A stretch of 64,000 bases of DNA from contig NZ_RKQQ01000005.1 of assembly GCF_003814815.1 (NCBI RefSeq), forward strand, positions 186,001 to 250,000, given 5' to 3'. Position numbers and translations under genes: made by a program. The notes beneath the pieces are model-generated. The model was not told where the DNA came from, did no database searches, and was given only the letters and a program-made list of their open reading frames with translations. Shown here in pieces: positions 25,532-34,016 of the stretch (its first letter is position 1; the number at the start of each line of letters is the position of its first letter). Source of the DNA: Salisediminibacterium halotolerans. Lineage in GTDB: Bacteria; Bacillota; Bacilli; Bacillales; Salisediminibacteriaceae.

Positions 25532-25563
25532 AAAGCCGCTTCCAACGAGAAGCGGCTTTTTTA
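25532..25563. terminator. Terminator between ytvA and the convergent gene (right duplicate)
   Basis: Hairpin AAAGCCGCTTC/GAAGCGGCTTT followed by TTTTTT on the plus side. Confidence 0.85.
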
Positions 25564-25567
25564 TCGG

Positions 25568-25945
25568 CTATTCCGGCTGCAAAATCGTCATGATGAAAAA
25601 GACGATATAACTGATGATCAAGACAGTGCCCATCGAAATATACAGAATTAATGACAGCACTTCCGGCAAGAAGGTATCCATCATATAGACATACATGCCG
25701 ATATTTAATCCGGCTGCTCCGACGAGAGCTGTCCAAAAATGGACCGCGGCAAGCGCTGCATTCGGCGGGGTATAAACTTTATAGTACATGCTCCAGGCAA
25801 AGAGCGAAAGCCAGCCGACAACAAGGATATGTGCGTGAACGGCACTCCAAGCGAGCGAGCCGGCGCCGGCCATATGACCGCCGATCCCGACACCGATAAC
25901 TCCAAAAAAAGCAGATGCAATTAATAAGCGTTTACTGTAAGACAA
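25568..25945 (-). CDS. Small four-helix membrane protein resembling part of heme-copper oxidase subunit I
   Basis: 125 residues from TTG 25945, which has AAGGAGG about 7 nt upstream; an upstream frame to 26092 overlaps the methyltransferase gene and is rejected. Four transmembrane helices are predicted. The segment GHMAGAGSLAWSAVHAHILVVGW places His in a helix in the manner of NorB/CcoN-type subunit I proteins, and YYKVYTPPNAALAAVHFW follows. Proteins of this type are widespread but uncharacterised. It lies 17 bp after the methyltransferase gene, probably in the same transcript. Confidence 0.75.
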   Translation of the reverse strand: MSYSKRLLIASAFFGVIGVGIGGHMAGAGSLAWSAVHAHILVVGWLSLFAWSMYYKVYTPPNAALAAVHFWTALVGAAGLNIGMYVYMMDTFLPEVLSLILYISMGTVLIISYIVFFIMTILQPE

Positions 25946-25961
25946 AAAAAGGCCTCCTTTT

Positions 25962-26600
25962 TCAAGTGGACGAAGCTGATTTACGGCAGACGGCAATGCC
26001 GAGCGGGTAGTGAACGCCGCCGCGTTTTTCCCTTTCGATGGCAACGCCGTTTTGTAAATATACATCGACATGATCAAAATTGTATCCATCATGTACGAGC
26101 TGATGGAATTCAGTCTCCGTCAGCTGGTGGTAGTGAAAAGGCGATCCGCTCGGGATCCCGCGTCCATCTCCGAAAGGTGTTGACAGCACTAATGTGCCGC
26201 CGGGTTTTAACAGTTTTACGAGAGCCGTTAGAAAGGCTTGATCGTCTGGAACGTGTTCAATTGTTTCAAACGAGAGGATCGTGTTAAACGTGCCGATTTC
26301 GTCGGTCAAATCCGGATTCAGCGCATCCCCGGTTTTAAAATGCAAAAGCGGATGATGATACGTTCTCCGGGCGTATTCAACGATTTCAGGATCGGCATCC
26401 ACCCCGAGCGTTTCGGAGATTTGGTTTTTTCGCGCTTTTGTAATCATTTTCGCCCCGTATCCGCTCCCGCAGGCGAGATCGAGCACGCGCCCTTTCGCAT
26501 ACGGTTTGGCAAAATCATAGCGGGCTAAATGTTCCAACAGCAGGCTGTTGTCGGGTTTCATGTACTCAGGAATCACCCGTTCGCCGGTATCATCTATCAT
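25962..26600 (-). CDS. Class I SAM-dependent methyltransferase
   Basis: A 212-residue Rossmann-fold methyltransferase. Motif I is VLDLACGSGYGA (about 39-50), motif II LGVDADPEIV, motif IV ILSFETIEHV, post-I LLKPGGTLVLSTPFG. The N-terminus (TGERVIPEYMKPDNSLLLEHLARY) resembles methyltransferases acting on sugars or glycans in polysaccharide clusters. Substrate unknown. GGAGCGCGATACG precedes ATG 26600. Confidence 0.85.
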   Translation of the reverse strand: MIDDTGERVIPEYMKPDNSLLLEHLARYDFAKPYAKGRVLDLACGSGYGAKMITKARKNQISETLGVDADPEIVEYARRTYHHPLLHFKTGDALNPDLTDEIGTFNTILSFETIEHVPDDQAFLTALVKLLKPGGTLVLSTPFGDGRGIPSGSPFHYHQLTETEFHQLVHDGYNFDHVDVYLQNGVAIEREKRGGVHYPLGIAVCRKSASST

Positions 26601-26668
26601 CGTATCGCGCTCCGTTTCTTATTTTGCACTCTTATAGATCATAGCAAAAATTATCGGAAAGCAAAACA

Positions 26669-26696
26669 CCGCGGCTCACAACGTTGTGAGCCGCGG
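26669..26696 (-). terminator. Terminator of sulP-usp operon, 28-bp perfect palindrome
   Basis: CCGCGGCTCACAAC followed directly by its reverse complement; on the minus strand TGTTTTGC follows. It lies just past the usp stop codon. Confidence 0.8.
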
Positions 26697-26706
26697 CGGC
26701 GGGTTG

Positions 26707-27132
26707 TTATTTTACCATTAACACAGGTGCTTTCACATGTTTCATGACTTTATGGCTGACGCTGCCGAGCACCATTGTTTGCACAGTGCTTAATCCGCGG
26801 CTGCCTAGAATAAGAATGTCGTACTCGTTGTCATTTGCATGCTGAACGACTGCTTCAGCGATCCCGTTTTGGCCGTGGAGCACTTCAGTGTTGACCGATA
26901 ATCCCGCATTTTCAATCAATCCCTCGATCGGTGCAAGTTTTTCCATCCGTTTTCTTGAAGCGGAATCCGAATCACCGTGATGCAATACATCCGATTTGGA
27001 GGTATTTCCTGCTACGACGTGCAACAGATCAATCGAGCCGGCGCCTGAAAGTGACGCGAGTTCGATCGCTTTTTCCGCCGCCCGCAATGAATGATCCGAA
27101 CCGTCAACGGATAAGAGTATCTTTTTAAACAT
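26707..27132 (-). CDS. Universal stress protein, UspA family
   Basis: A 141-residue protein with the UspA fold; the ATP-binding pattern G-2x-G-9x-G(S/T) appears as GSRGLSTVQTMVLGSVSHKV, and the N-terminus ILLSVDGSDHSLRAA is typical. Cytoplasmic. It follows sulP by about 30 bp and is probably cotranscribed; Usp domains are often coupled to SulP transporters, here as a separate protein. Confidence 0.92.
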   Translation of the reverse strand: MFKKILLSVDGSDHSLRAAEKAIELASLSGAGSIDLLHVVAGNTSKSDVLHHGDSDSASRKRMEKLAPIEGLIENAGLSVNTEVLHGQNGIAEAVVQHANDNEYDILILGSRGLSTVQTMVLGSVSHKVMKHVKAPVLMVK

Positions 27133-27162
27133 TGTTTCACCTCATTTCTTTTAGAGCAGAAA

Positions 27163-28626
27163 TCAGTGCCCGGACGCTTTGCTCAAGCCGCCGATTTCTT
27201 CTTTCAGTTTGGAACTTTCGCGGTTTAACCCTTTGTAGCTGACCTTAATATTTTGCTGTTCAAATTTTGTTTCGATTTTATCAAGTGCGCCGATCGCTGA
27301 ATCATCCCATAAATGCGAATGAGTGACATCGATGACCGCTTCATTAATCTTATCGCTGTAGTCGATTTTTTCTAAAAAGTCCGTGACAGAAGCAAAAAAG
27401 AGCTGCCCTTCTACGGCATAAACGGCTTTTGTTCCGTTGTCGGCAAAGGATTTGTCGACTTCAACTTTCGACACTTTCCAGGCAAAGAATATCGCACTTA
27501 AGACAACCCCTGCAAGGACCCCGATCGCGAGGTCGTGTGTATAAACAACCGTTGAAACAGTAACAACCATCACGGTTGCATCTGTTTTCGGGATGCGGTG
27601 AATATTCATGAGCGACTGCCAATCGAACGTGCCGATCGAAACCATAATCATCACGCCGGCAAGAGCGGCCATCGGAATTTGCACGACGAGGTTGCCGAGC
27701 ACAAGAATTAAAAACATCAGCGTGACAGCTGCAGAGAAAGAAGACAAACGTCCGCTGCCGCCGGATTTCACGTTAATGACAGATTGACCGATCATCGCAC
27801 AGCCGGCCATGCCGCCGAAGAATCCGGTGGTAATGTTGGCGATCCCTTGGCCGCGGCTTTCTTTGTTCTTATCGCTTTCTGTGTCGGTCATATCATCAAC
27901 GATCGATGCGGTCAAAAGAGATTCAAGCAAACCGACAACGGTCAACGCTAATGCGTACGGAAAAATGATCGCAAGCGTCTCGAATGTGAGCGGGATGCTC
28001 GGGATTAAAAACACCGGCAGCGTATCTGGAAGCGCGCCCATATCGCCGACGGTTCGGACACCTGTGTTCATGATCAAGGCAATCGCGGTGACAATAATGA
28101 TGGCGACCAATGTGGACGGCACGGCATTCGTGAGCCGCGGAAGCAAATAAATGATCGCGAGTGTCAAGGCAACCAGCGCATACATGATCCACGTTTCGTC
28201 GACGAAATGCTGCAGCTGCGAGGTGAAAATCAGAATGGCTAAAGCGTTGACAAAGCCGATCATCACAGATCTCGGAATAAACTTCATAAAAGAGGATAAT
28301 TTCAAGATGCCAAAAATAAGCTGAAGAATTCCGGTTAAAATCGTGGCAGCCAGCAAGTATTCCAAGCCGTGTTCAGCGACGAGGGTAATCATTAATAAGG
28401 CCATCGCGCCTGTGGCGCCGGAAATCATCCCAGGTCTGCCCCCTACGATCGATATGACGAGAGCAATCGAGAAGGACGCATACAATCCAACCATCGGATC
28501 AACCCCGGCAATGATCGAAAAGGCAATCGCTTCCGGAATTAAGGCGAGAGCGACAACAACGCCGGCAATGATATCACCGCGGACGTTATGAAACCACTCG
28601 TGTTTCGTTTGTGCTAATGTGTTCAA
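27163..28626 (-). CDS. SulP family anion transporter with STAS domain
   Basis: About 487 residues from TTG 28626 (AAAGAGG at about 28636-28642); the longer frame to 28692 runs through a terminator hairpin and is rejected. Roughly 12-14 membrane segments with the SulP N-terminal signature [22 protein letters not shown] and the [19 protein letters not shown] motif, then a C-terminal STAS domain (about 395-480, [20 protein letters not shown]). Family members carry sulfate, bicarbonate or other anions; substrate here not decidable. An intrinsic terminator sits in its leader. Confidence 0.9.
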   Translation of the reverse strand: MNTLAQTKHEWFHNVRGDIIAGVVVALALIPEAIAFSIIAGVDPMVGLYASFSIALVISIVGGRPGMISGATGAMALLMITLVAEHGLEYLLAATILTGILQLIFGILKLSSFMKFIPRSVMIGFVNALAILIFTSQLQHFVDETWIMYALVALTLAIIYLLPRLTNAVPSTLVAIIIVTAIALIMNTGVRTVGDMGALPDTLPVFLIPSIPLTFETLAIIFPYALALTVVGLLESLLTASIVDDMTDTESDKNKESRGQGIANITTGFFGGMAGCAMIGQSVINVKSGGSGRLSSFSAAVTLMFLILVLGNLVVQIPMAALAGVMIMVSIGTFDWQSLMNIHRIPKTDATVMVVTVSTVVYTHDLAIGVLAGVVLSAIFFAWKVSKVEVDKSFADNGTKAVYAVEGQLFFASVTDFLEKIDYSDKINEAVIDVTHSHLWDDSAIGALDKIETKFEQQNIKVSYKGLNRESSKLKEEIGGLSKASGH

Positions 28627-28645
28627 AATATCGTACCTCTTTCTG

Positions 28646-28677
28646 CAAAAAAATTTGGATGTCTCCGCGAGACATCC
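28646..28677 (-). terminator. Intrinsic terminator in the sulP leader (possible attenuator)
   Basis: GGATGTCTC/GAGACATCC stem (28657-28677) followed on the minus strand by AAATTTTTTT, ending only about 20 nt upstream of the sulP start codon. Its position within the leader suggests conditional termination. Confidence 0.7.
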
Positions 28678-28747
28678 GCCCGTATAGAACACCGTTTATC
28701 ATATCATCGGCACAAAGAATCGCAAAACCGCATGTAAGCGTCAATCA

Positions 28748-28763
28748 TCGGGTATAGACAAAC
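28748..28763. promoter_or_regulatory. NagR (YvoA) dre-like operator 1
   Basis: Contains GGTATAGAC (28751-28759) in a context close to the B. subtilis dre sites of nagAB and nagP (ATTGGTATAGACAACT). It lies in the divergent sulP-nagA region. Confidence 0.55.
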
Positions 28764-28829
28764 ATATGCGCTTAGTTGCTTTGATATAAGTGTTCACTTG
28801 ACTAGTTCGTCAGAAAAATACCGCGGAAA

Positions 28830-28865
28830 GGTGGTATAGACGACTAAACAAAAAATCGTTATAAT
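28830..28865 (+). promoter_or_regulatory. nagA promoter with dre-like operator 2
   Basis: GTGGTATAGACGACTA (28831-28846) is a second dre-like site. It overlaps the probable -35 region of a promoter whose -10 is TATAAT at 28860-28865, as expected for repression by a NagR/YvoA-type GntR regulator. Confidence 0.6.
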
Positions 28866-28897
28866 AAGCGTTAGATACTGTTCAAGGGGTGAAAAGT

Positions 28898-30064
28898 ATG
28901 ACGGAGATATTTATCGAGCAGGCCGACTGGCTGATCGGCGAAAATTGGCAAAAGGAATGCACGTTAACGGTTCAAAACGGGACGATTAAAGAAATCCAAG
29001 CCAATAAGGCAAACGCTCAGAGCAAGGGGATTTCTTTCGAGGAACCGGTTCATGTTGTCCCTGGTTTTATCGATGTGCACATTCACGGAACTGCAGGAGC
29101 GGATGTGATGGATGGAGAGGCACAAGCGCTTGAAACGATGCGCAAGGCGCTTTTGTCCGAAGGGACGACGTCGTTTTTACCGACAACGATCACACAGAGT
29201 ATAGCGAATAAACATCGCGCTTTACAAACAATTAAAGAAACGATGACAAACGAGAGCAAAACATCCGGCGCTGAAATCATCGGCGTTCATTTGGAAGGTC
29301 CGTTCATTAATAAAGTCCGAGCAGGCGCTCAGCCGGAACAATATATTATCGAACCGGATATGGATCTGTTTCATGACTTGCAGCAATCCGCCGGCGGTTT
29401 GATTAAAATTGTCACGTTTGCTCCGGAAAAAGACGGGAAGGGTTTCGGCAATCAGCTGATGAAAGAAGGGGTGATCGCCTCCCCCGGTCATACAGATGCC
29501 TCGTATGATGATTTGCGTCCTTGGATTGAAAGCGGCGGGAAACATATGACGCATATGTTTAATCAGATGCGCGGGGTGCATCACCGCGACATCGGAACGG
29601 CAGGGACAGGGCTTTTGTCATCGCAGGTCAGAACAGAGCTGATCGCTGACGGAATTCATGTTTCACCGCCGGCAATTGAATTGCTCTATAAAAATAAAGG
29701 CGCTGATGGAATTATCCTGATTACGGATTCGATCCGGGCTAAAGGAATGAAAGACGGGCTTTATCAGCTGGGCGGACAGGATGTTACTGTTTCCGGCAAA
29801 GAGGCAACGTTAGCTGACGGCACCCTTGCCGGCTCAATTTTACCGATGAATGAAGCTGTTAAAAACATGATGGCATACACCGGATGCACATTGGCTCAAG
29901 CGGTTCAAATGGCGACTGTCAATCCGGCGGAACAGTTGGAAATTGCTGATCGGAAAGGATCGATTGCTGTCGGCAAAGAAGCTGATTTCACTGTGCTTTC
30001 GAAACAAGGGGAAGTGTTGGCGACATATGTAGGCGGAGAAGAAGTGTTCCGTCGCAATAATTAA
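28898..30064 (+). CDS. nagA: N-acetylglucosamine-6-phosphate deacetylase NagA
   Basis: Amidohydrolase-fold enzyme that deacetylates GlcNAc-6-phosphate. Metal-site and substrate motifs: PGFIDVHIHGTAGADVMDG, GVHLEGPFIN, SPGHTDASYDD, THMFNQMRGVHHR and LITDSIRAKGM. From ATG 28898 (AAGGGGTGAAAAGT upstream) it has 388 residues; the frame's earlier GTG 28889 overlaps the ribosome site. First gene of nagA-nagB, behind dre-like operators. Confidence 0.95.
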   Translation: MTEIFIEQADWLIGENWQKECTLTVQNGTIKEIQANKANAQSKGISFEEPVHVVPGFIDVHIHGTAGADVMDGEAQALETMRKALLSEGTTSFLPTTITQSIANKHRALQTIKETMTNESKTSGAEIIGVHLEGPFINKVRAGAQPEQYIIEPDMDLFHDLQQSAGGLIKIVTFAPEKDGKGFGNQLMKEGVIASPGHTDASYDDLRPWIESGGKHMTHMFNQMRGVHHRDIGTAGTGLLSSQVRTELIADGIHVSPPAIELLYKNKGADGIILITDSIRAKGMKDGLYQLGGQDVTVSGKEATLADGTLAGSILPMNEAVKNMMAYTGCTLAQAVQMATVNPAEQLEIADRKGSIAVGKEADFTVLSKQGEVLATYVGGEEVFRRNN

Positions 30065-30084
30065 AGCAAGGAAGGTGGATAAGA

Positions 30085-30828
30085 ATGAATATTATTCAAG
30101 TGCAAGATTACGAAGAGATGAGTGAACAAGGAGCAGAATTTCTTTTTCAGGAAATCACGAGCGGGAGGAGCAAAGTTATCGGGTTGGCAACCGGCGGAAC
30201 ACCGGTCGGACTGTACAAACATCTCATCGATAAGCTTAAAACAAATGAGGTGTTATTAGCGGATGTTCATACGGTGAATCTTGATGAATATATCGGCCTT
30301 TCAGACGATCACCCGAACAGTTATCATCAATACATGTTCCAAAACCTCTTTCAATTTATTGATATCCCGTCGGCAAACCGGCATCTGCCGTCAGGGACAG
30401 CGACAGACTTTTCGGAAGAGTGCCGGCGGTATGAACGGCTTATTCAACAGCTGGGAGGGGTGGATACACAGCTTTTAGGCATTGGCGCAAATGGTCATAT
30501 CGCCTTTAATGAACCGGGAAGCCCGTTTGACGGCCGCACCCGCGTAGTTGACCTTGCCGCTGAGACGATTGAAGCAAATTCGCGTTACTTTGCCGAGGGC
30601 GAAACGGTTCCGAGTCAAGCAGTCACAATGGGAATCGGCACAATTATGGAAAGCCGAAGAATTGTCATGATTGCGTCCGGCAAGGAAAAGGCTGCTGCTG
30701 TTAAGGAGATGCTCACGGGAGAGGTGACGGAAAATTGTCCGGCGACGGTTTTGCAAAAACATGGTGATGTCACGTTGATTGCTGATGCCGAAGCGTTGTC
30801 AGAAATAGATGTGAAAAATATTCAATGA
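30085..30828 (+). CDS. nagB: Glucosamine-6-phosphate deaminase NagB
   Basis: Isomerase/deaminase converting glucosamine-6-phosphate to fructose-6-phosphate and ammonia. Motifs GLATGGTPVGLY, VNLDEYIGLSDDHPNSYH, LLGIGANGHIAFNEPG and the catalytic region SRYFAEGETVPSQAVTMGIGTI. 247 residues, the short Bacillus-type form without the long allosteric C-terminus of E. coli NagB. Starts 20 bp after nagA. Confidence 0.95.
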   Translation: MNIIQVQDYEEMSEQGAEFLFQEITSGRSKVIGLATGGTPVGLYKHLIDKLKTNEVLLADVHTVNLDEYIGLSDDHPNSYHQYMFQNLFQFIDIPSANRHLPSGTATDFSEECRRYERLIQQLGGVDTQLLGIGANGHIAFNEPGSPFDGRTRVVDLAAETIEANSRYFAEGETVPSQAVTMGIGTIMESRRIVMIASGKEKAAAVKEMLTGEVTENCPATVLQKHGDVTLIADAEALSEIDVKNIQ

Positions 30829-30929
30829 AAACAAAACCGTCAAACTTGCCTGTAAGTAATGGTGTTTTGGCCAAAATGTGGTAAAATACCCGTTGGATAG
30901 AATGTTATTTACACAAAGCAGGTGTTTGT

Positions 30930-31391
30930 ATGAAGTTGTTATTAATGTTGCCGCTGTTTCTTTCAGTGATTACTTTCCGTGCTTGCGATGCACCGGATGC
31001 GCATGACGAGATGTCTTTATCATTGGATCCTTCATATACAGAGGGGACTTTAAATTTAATCCCGTACGTGACGTATTCAGGGGATGAAGAAGAAACGTTT
31101 CACTTTGGCCAGTATATTGCTTGGGTAGAAGAAATTCGTTACGATGACGTCGTGATCTATGAAGATGACGGGGAACAGCTCGATGTCGACCAGCAATCCA
31201 CTTTGAATGATGACGATGAAATCGAAGGGCTCGGTATCGAAATTGAGACAGAACCCGGGGAATATGAAATCGATGCTGTCGCTGTCTTTTACGTCCCGAA
31301 CGGGGAAGAAAATGAAGAGACGCATGAAGAGTACCGGCATGAACGGACGCAAACGGTCGAGGTGCGCAGCGACGATGAAAATGATGCTTAA
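30930..31391 (+). CDS. Secreted acidic protein, uncharacterised
   Basis: A 153-residue protein with an N-terminal hydrophobic signal (residues 1-19) ending TFRAC; a cysteine follows but the box is a poor lipobox. The mature part is very acidic and may be a single beta-rich domain (GTLNLIPYVTYSGDEEETFHFGQ opens it). I do not recognise the family. An extended -10 TGTGGTAAAAT upstream suggests its own promoter. It ends 17 bp before the LacI-type gene. Confidence 0.65.
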   Translation: MKLLLMLPLFLSVITFRACDAPDAHDEMSLSLDPSYTEGTLNLIPYVTYSGDEEETFHFGQYIAWVEEIRYDDVVIYEDDGEQLDVDQQSTLNDDDEIEGLGIEIETEPGEYEIDAVAVFYVPNGEENEETHEEYRHERTQTVEVRSDDENDA

Positions 31392-31408
31392 CTCAGGAGA
31401 TGGTGCCG

Positions 31409-32398
31409 ATGACGACGATTAAAGATATCGCAGAACTGGCCGGGGTTTCGCGCACGACAGTATCACGGGTGTTAAATCGATCCGGCTATGTGAGCGAAAC
31501 GGCTGAAGCGCGGGTGATGGAAGTCATTGAAGAAACGGGATATATTCCGAGTGAGCAGGCTAAAGCGATGCGGACAAAGCAAACGAAGGTAATCGGCGTC
31601 GTTCTGCCGAAAATTAGTACGGAAACGGTAAGCAGAACGGTGGATGGAATCGATACCAAACTTAGTGAGCACGGCTACCACTTGCTTCTCGCGAATACGA
31701 ATTTGGATCCGGCGAAAGAAATTGAACATTTAAAACTGCTGCAAAGCCGCAGAGTCGATGGAATTATTATTGTGGCAACGAATATTAACGATCAGCTTCT
31801 CAAAATGATTGAGAGAATCAAGGAACCGGTCGTTGCGGTCGGTCAAGATATTCCCGGAATCCCTTGTGTTCTTTACAATGATTATGAAGCATCTCGAGAT
31901 GTGACCGATCATCTTTTACAGAAAGGCCATCGGCACATCGGGTTCATCGGTGTCAGTGAGCAAGATCGCGCTGTCGGTCATGAACGGCTCCGTGCATTTC
32001 GGGATACAATGGCATCTTGGGGCTGCCCGGTAGAAGAGAATTGGGTTCAGCAAGGTGTATTTGATATCGAATCGGGTTATGAAGCGATGAAACAAATCAT
32101 CGAAACATCGAAAGTCCGTCCGACAGCAGTTTTTGCCGTCACGGACCGTCTCGCCATCGGCGCGATGGAATACGTCCGCTCGCTTGGCTGGAAAATCCCT
32201 GAAGATATCAGTTTTATCGGGATAGGATCGTCCGACTTATCGAGATATTCCAGCCCGAAGCTCTCAACCGTAGATTACTATAATGAGCAGGCGGGTATGA
32301 AAACAGCAGAACTGTTGCTTGATTATTTGCGGGGGGATAAAAAAACGCCGGAAAAATTTATTATGAACTATGGACTCATTGAGAGAAATAGTTTATGA
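31409..32398 (+). CDS. LacI family transcriptional regulator
   Basis: A 329-residue repressor. Residues 1-50 hold the LacI HTH and hinge (IKDIAELAGVSRTTVSRVLN); the rest is a periplasmic-binding-like sugar-sensing domain (VIGVVLPKIST, GHRHIGFIGVSEQDRAVGH, FIGIGSSDLSRYSSPKLSTV). ATG 31409 has AGGAG at 31395-31399; an ATG at 31400 overlaps the ribosome site. It lies directly upstream of a PTS gene with three LacI-type operators between, so it probably represses that PTS in response to its sugar or sugar phosphate. Confidence 0.92.
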   Translation: MTTIKDIAELAGVSRTTVSRVLNRSGYVSETAEARVMEVIEETGYIPSEQAKAMRTKQTKVIGVVLPKISTETVSRTVDGIDTKLSEHGYHLLLANTNLDPAKEIEHLKLLQSRRVDGIIIVATNINDQLLKMIERIKEPVVAVGQDIPGIPCVLYNDYEASRDVTDHLLQKGHRHIGFIGVSEQDRAVGHERLRAFRDTMASWGCPVEENWVQQGVFDIESGYEAMKQIIETSKVRPTAVFAVTDRLAIGAMEYVRSLGWKIPEDISFIGIGSSDLSRYSSPKLSTVDYYNEQAGMKTAELLLDYLRGDKKTPEKFIMNYGLIERNSL

Positions 32399-32406
32399 TA
32401 GACATG

Positions 32407-32499
32407 TGGAATCGATTACAGAATCAATTCTTTTTTTTAAGTGAAATGGAATCGTTTACAGAAGGTTCCATTTTGTTTTAGGGTGTGGTATCGATTCCA
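32407..32499 (+). promoter_or_regulatory. Three LacI-type operators upstream of the PTS gene
   Basis: TGGAATCGATTACA (32407-32420), TGGAATCGTTTACA (32447-32460) and TGGTATCGATTCCA (32486-32499) share the central CG and palindromic shape of LacI/ScrR operators. Spacings of 40 and 39 bp place them on about the same helix face. They are the probable sites of the adjacent LacI protein. Confidence 0.7.
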
Positions 32500-32563
32500 T
32501 ACAGTCGTTTGTCCTTATATTTTTGTTTTTAATTATTTGCATTAACGAAAGGAGAGAGAGGCA

Positions 32564-33979
32564 ATGTCAGAAGAAAACAAGCAAATTGCCCAAGAGCTGA
32601 TTGACGCAGTCGGCGGTTTAGAAAATATCAGTTCCGTCGCTCATTGTGCCACTCGGCTCAGAATTATGGTCAAAGACAAAGAAAAAATTGACCAAAATCG
32701 CGCCGAAGATATTGATAAGGTGAAAGGCGCCTATTACAACGCCGGCCAATATCAGGTTATTTTCGGCACTGGAACAGTCAACCGTATTTATGAGCAGTTT
32801 ATTGCGCTCGGAGCGCCAGAATCAACAAAATCGGAACAAAAAGAAGAAACGAAAAAACAAGGAAATAAATTTCAGCAAATCATTCGCACGTTCGGCGACA
32901 TCTTTGTCCCGATCATCCCGGTTCTTGTTGCAACCGGTTTGTTCATGGGGCTGCGCGGACTCGTTACGCAAGAAGAGATTTTAGCGCTCTTTGGAACGTC
33001 TCCGGATGCGTTATCGGACAACTTCATGCTTTATACACAAGTGTTAACGGATACGGCCTTTGCATTCTTGCCGGCTCTCGTCGCCTGGTCAGCTTTTAGG
33101 GTATTCGGCGGAAGTCCGGTCATCGGAATTGTTCTCGGACTGATGCTCGTCAACCCGGAACTGCCGAATGCGTATGCAGTCGGTGAGGGTGAAGCTGACC
33201 CGCTGATGTTCTTAGGATTTATTCCGGTTGTCGGTTATCAAGGTTCCGTCTTGCCGGCGTTTATTGCCGGTTGGTTAGGTGCGAAATTGGAGAAATGGCT
33301 TCGCCAGCGTGTAGCTGAATCACTCGATTTAATCTTAACGCCGTTTTTAACGTTGCTGATCATGATTACCGGTGCGCTGCTTGTCATTGGACCGATCTTC
33401 TCTGCTGTTGAAGCGGCGATTATGGCCGGAACAACGTTTGTTCTGCAATTGCCGTTCGGCTTGAGCGGCCTGCTCGTCGGCGGTTTGCATCAAATTATTG
33501 TTATCACAGGTGTGCACCATATTTTCAACTTGTTTGAAATTCAGCTCTTAGCGGATGACGGTATGAACCCGTTTAACGCATTGATCACAGCGGGGATTGC
33601 CGCTCAAGGCGGTGCCGCTTTGGCTGTTGCATTGAAAACCCGTTCGAAGAAATTGAAAGCATTGGCGTTCCCGTCGTCCATTTCCGCATTTTTGGGCATC
33701 ACTGAACCGGCGATTTTCGGTGTTAACCTCCGTTATATCAAGCCGTTTGCAATGGCGCTGATCGGCGGCGCTGCCGGCGGATTCTTCGCAGCCTTGTTTA
33801 ATTTAGAAGCTTCAGGGATGGCGATCACGGTGATCCCGGGATCACTCTTGTACGTGTATGATTTCGTTCCGCTTATGCTGTACGTAATCACAAACGTGAT
33901 TGCACTCGGAACCGCCTTCGTATTAACATGGATGTTCGGCTTCTCTGATAAAATGCTTGAAGAAGTCAAAACCGAATAG
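32564..33979 (+). CDS. PTS transporter subunit EIIBC, sucrose family
   Basis: A 471-residue EIIBC. The B domain (1-90) carries the phosphorylated Cys28 in VAHCATRLRIMVKD; a charged linker follows, then the EIIC membrane domain (about 105-465) with GFIPVVGYQGSVLPAFIAGW, GVHHIFNLFEIQ and GITEPAIFGVNLRYIKP. Arrangement and motifs are closest to sucrose permeases such as SacP/ScrA. MurNAc (MurP) or trehalose carriers belong to the same family and the neighbouring nag genes keep amino-sugar transport open. There is no EIIA or hydrolase gene here. Confidence 0.85.
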   Translation: MSEENKQIAQELIDAVGGLENISSVAHCATRLRIMVKDKEKIDQNRAEDIDKVKGAYYNAGQYQVIFGTGTVNRIYEQFIALGAPESTKSEQKEETKKQGNKFQQIIRTFGDIFVPIIPVLVATGLFMGLRGLVTQEEILALFGTSPDALSDNFMLYTQVLTDTAFAFLPALVAWSAFRVFGGSPVIGIVLGLMLVNPELPNAYAVGEGEADPLMFLGFIPVVGYQGSVLPAFIAGWLGAKLEKWLRQRVAESLDLILTPFLTLLIMITGALLVIGPIFSAVEAAIMAGTTFVLQLPFGLSGLLVGGLHQIIVITGVHHIFNLFEIQLLADDGMNPFNALITAGIAAQGGAALAVALKTRSKKLKALAFPSSISAFLGITEPAIFGVNLRYIKPFAMALIGGAAGGFFAALFNLEASGMAITVIPGSLLYVYDFVPLMLYVITNVIALGTAFVLTWMFGFSDKMLEEVKTE

Positions 33980-33984
33980 AACAA

Positions 33985-34015
33985 AAACGGCAGCAGGGGA
34001 TTCCTGCTGCCGTTT
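33985..34015. terminator. Bidirectional terminator PTS / fapA-like gene
   Basis: A 13-bp stem, AAACGGCAGCAGG with its complement, around a 5-nt loop; flanked by A- and T-runs. Confidence 0.85.
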
Positions 34016-34016
34016 C

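Noticed and set aside
28627-28692. N-terminal extension of sulP up to 28692
   Set aside because: It runs through a terminator hairpin and has no ribosome site; TTG 28626 has one.
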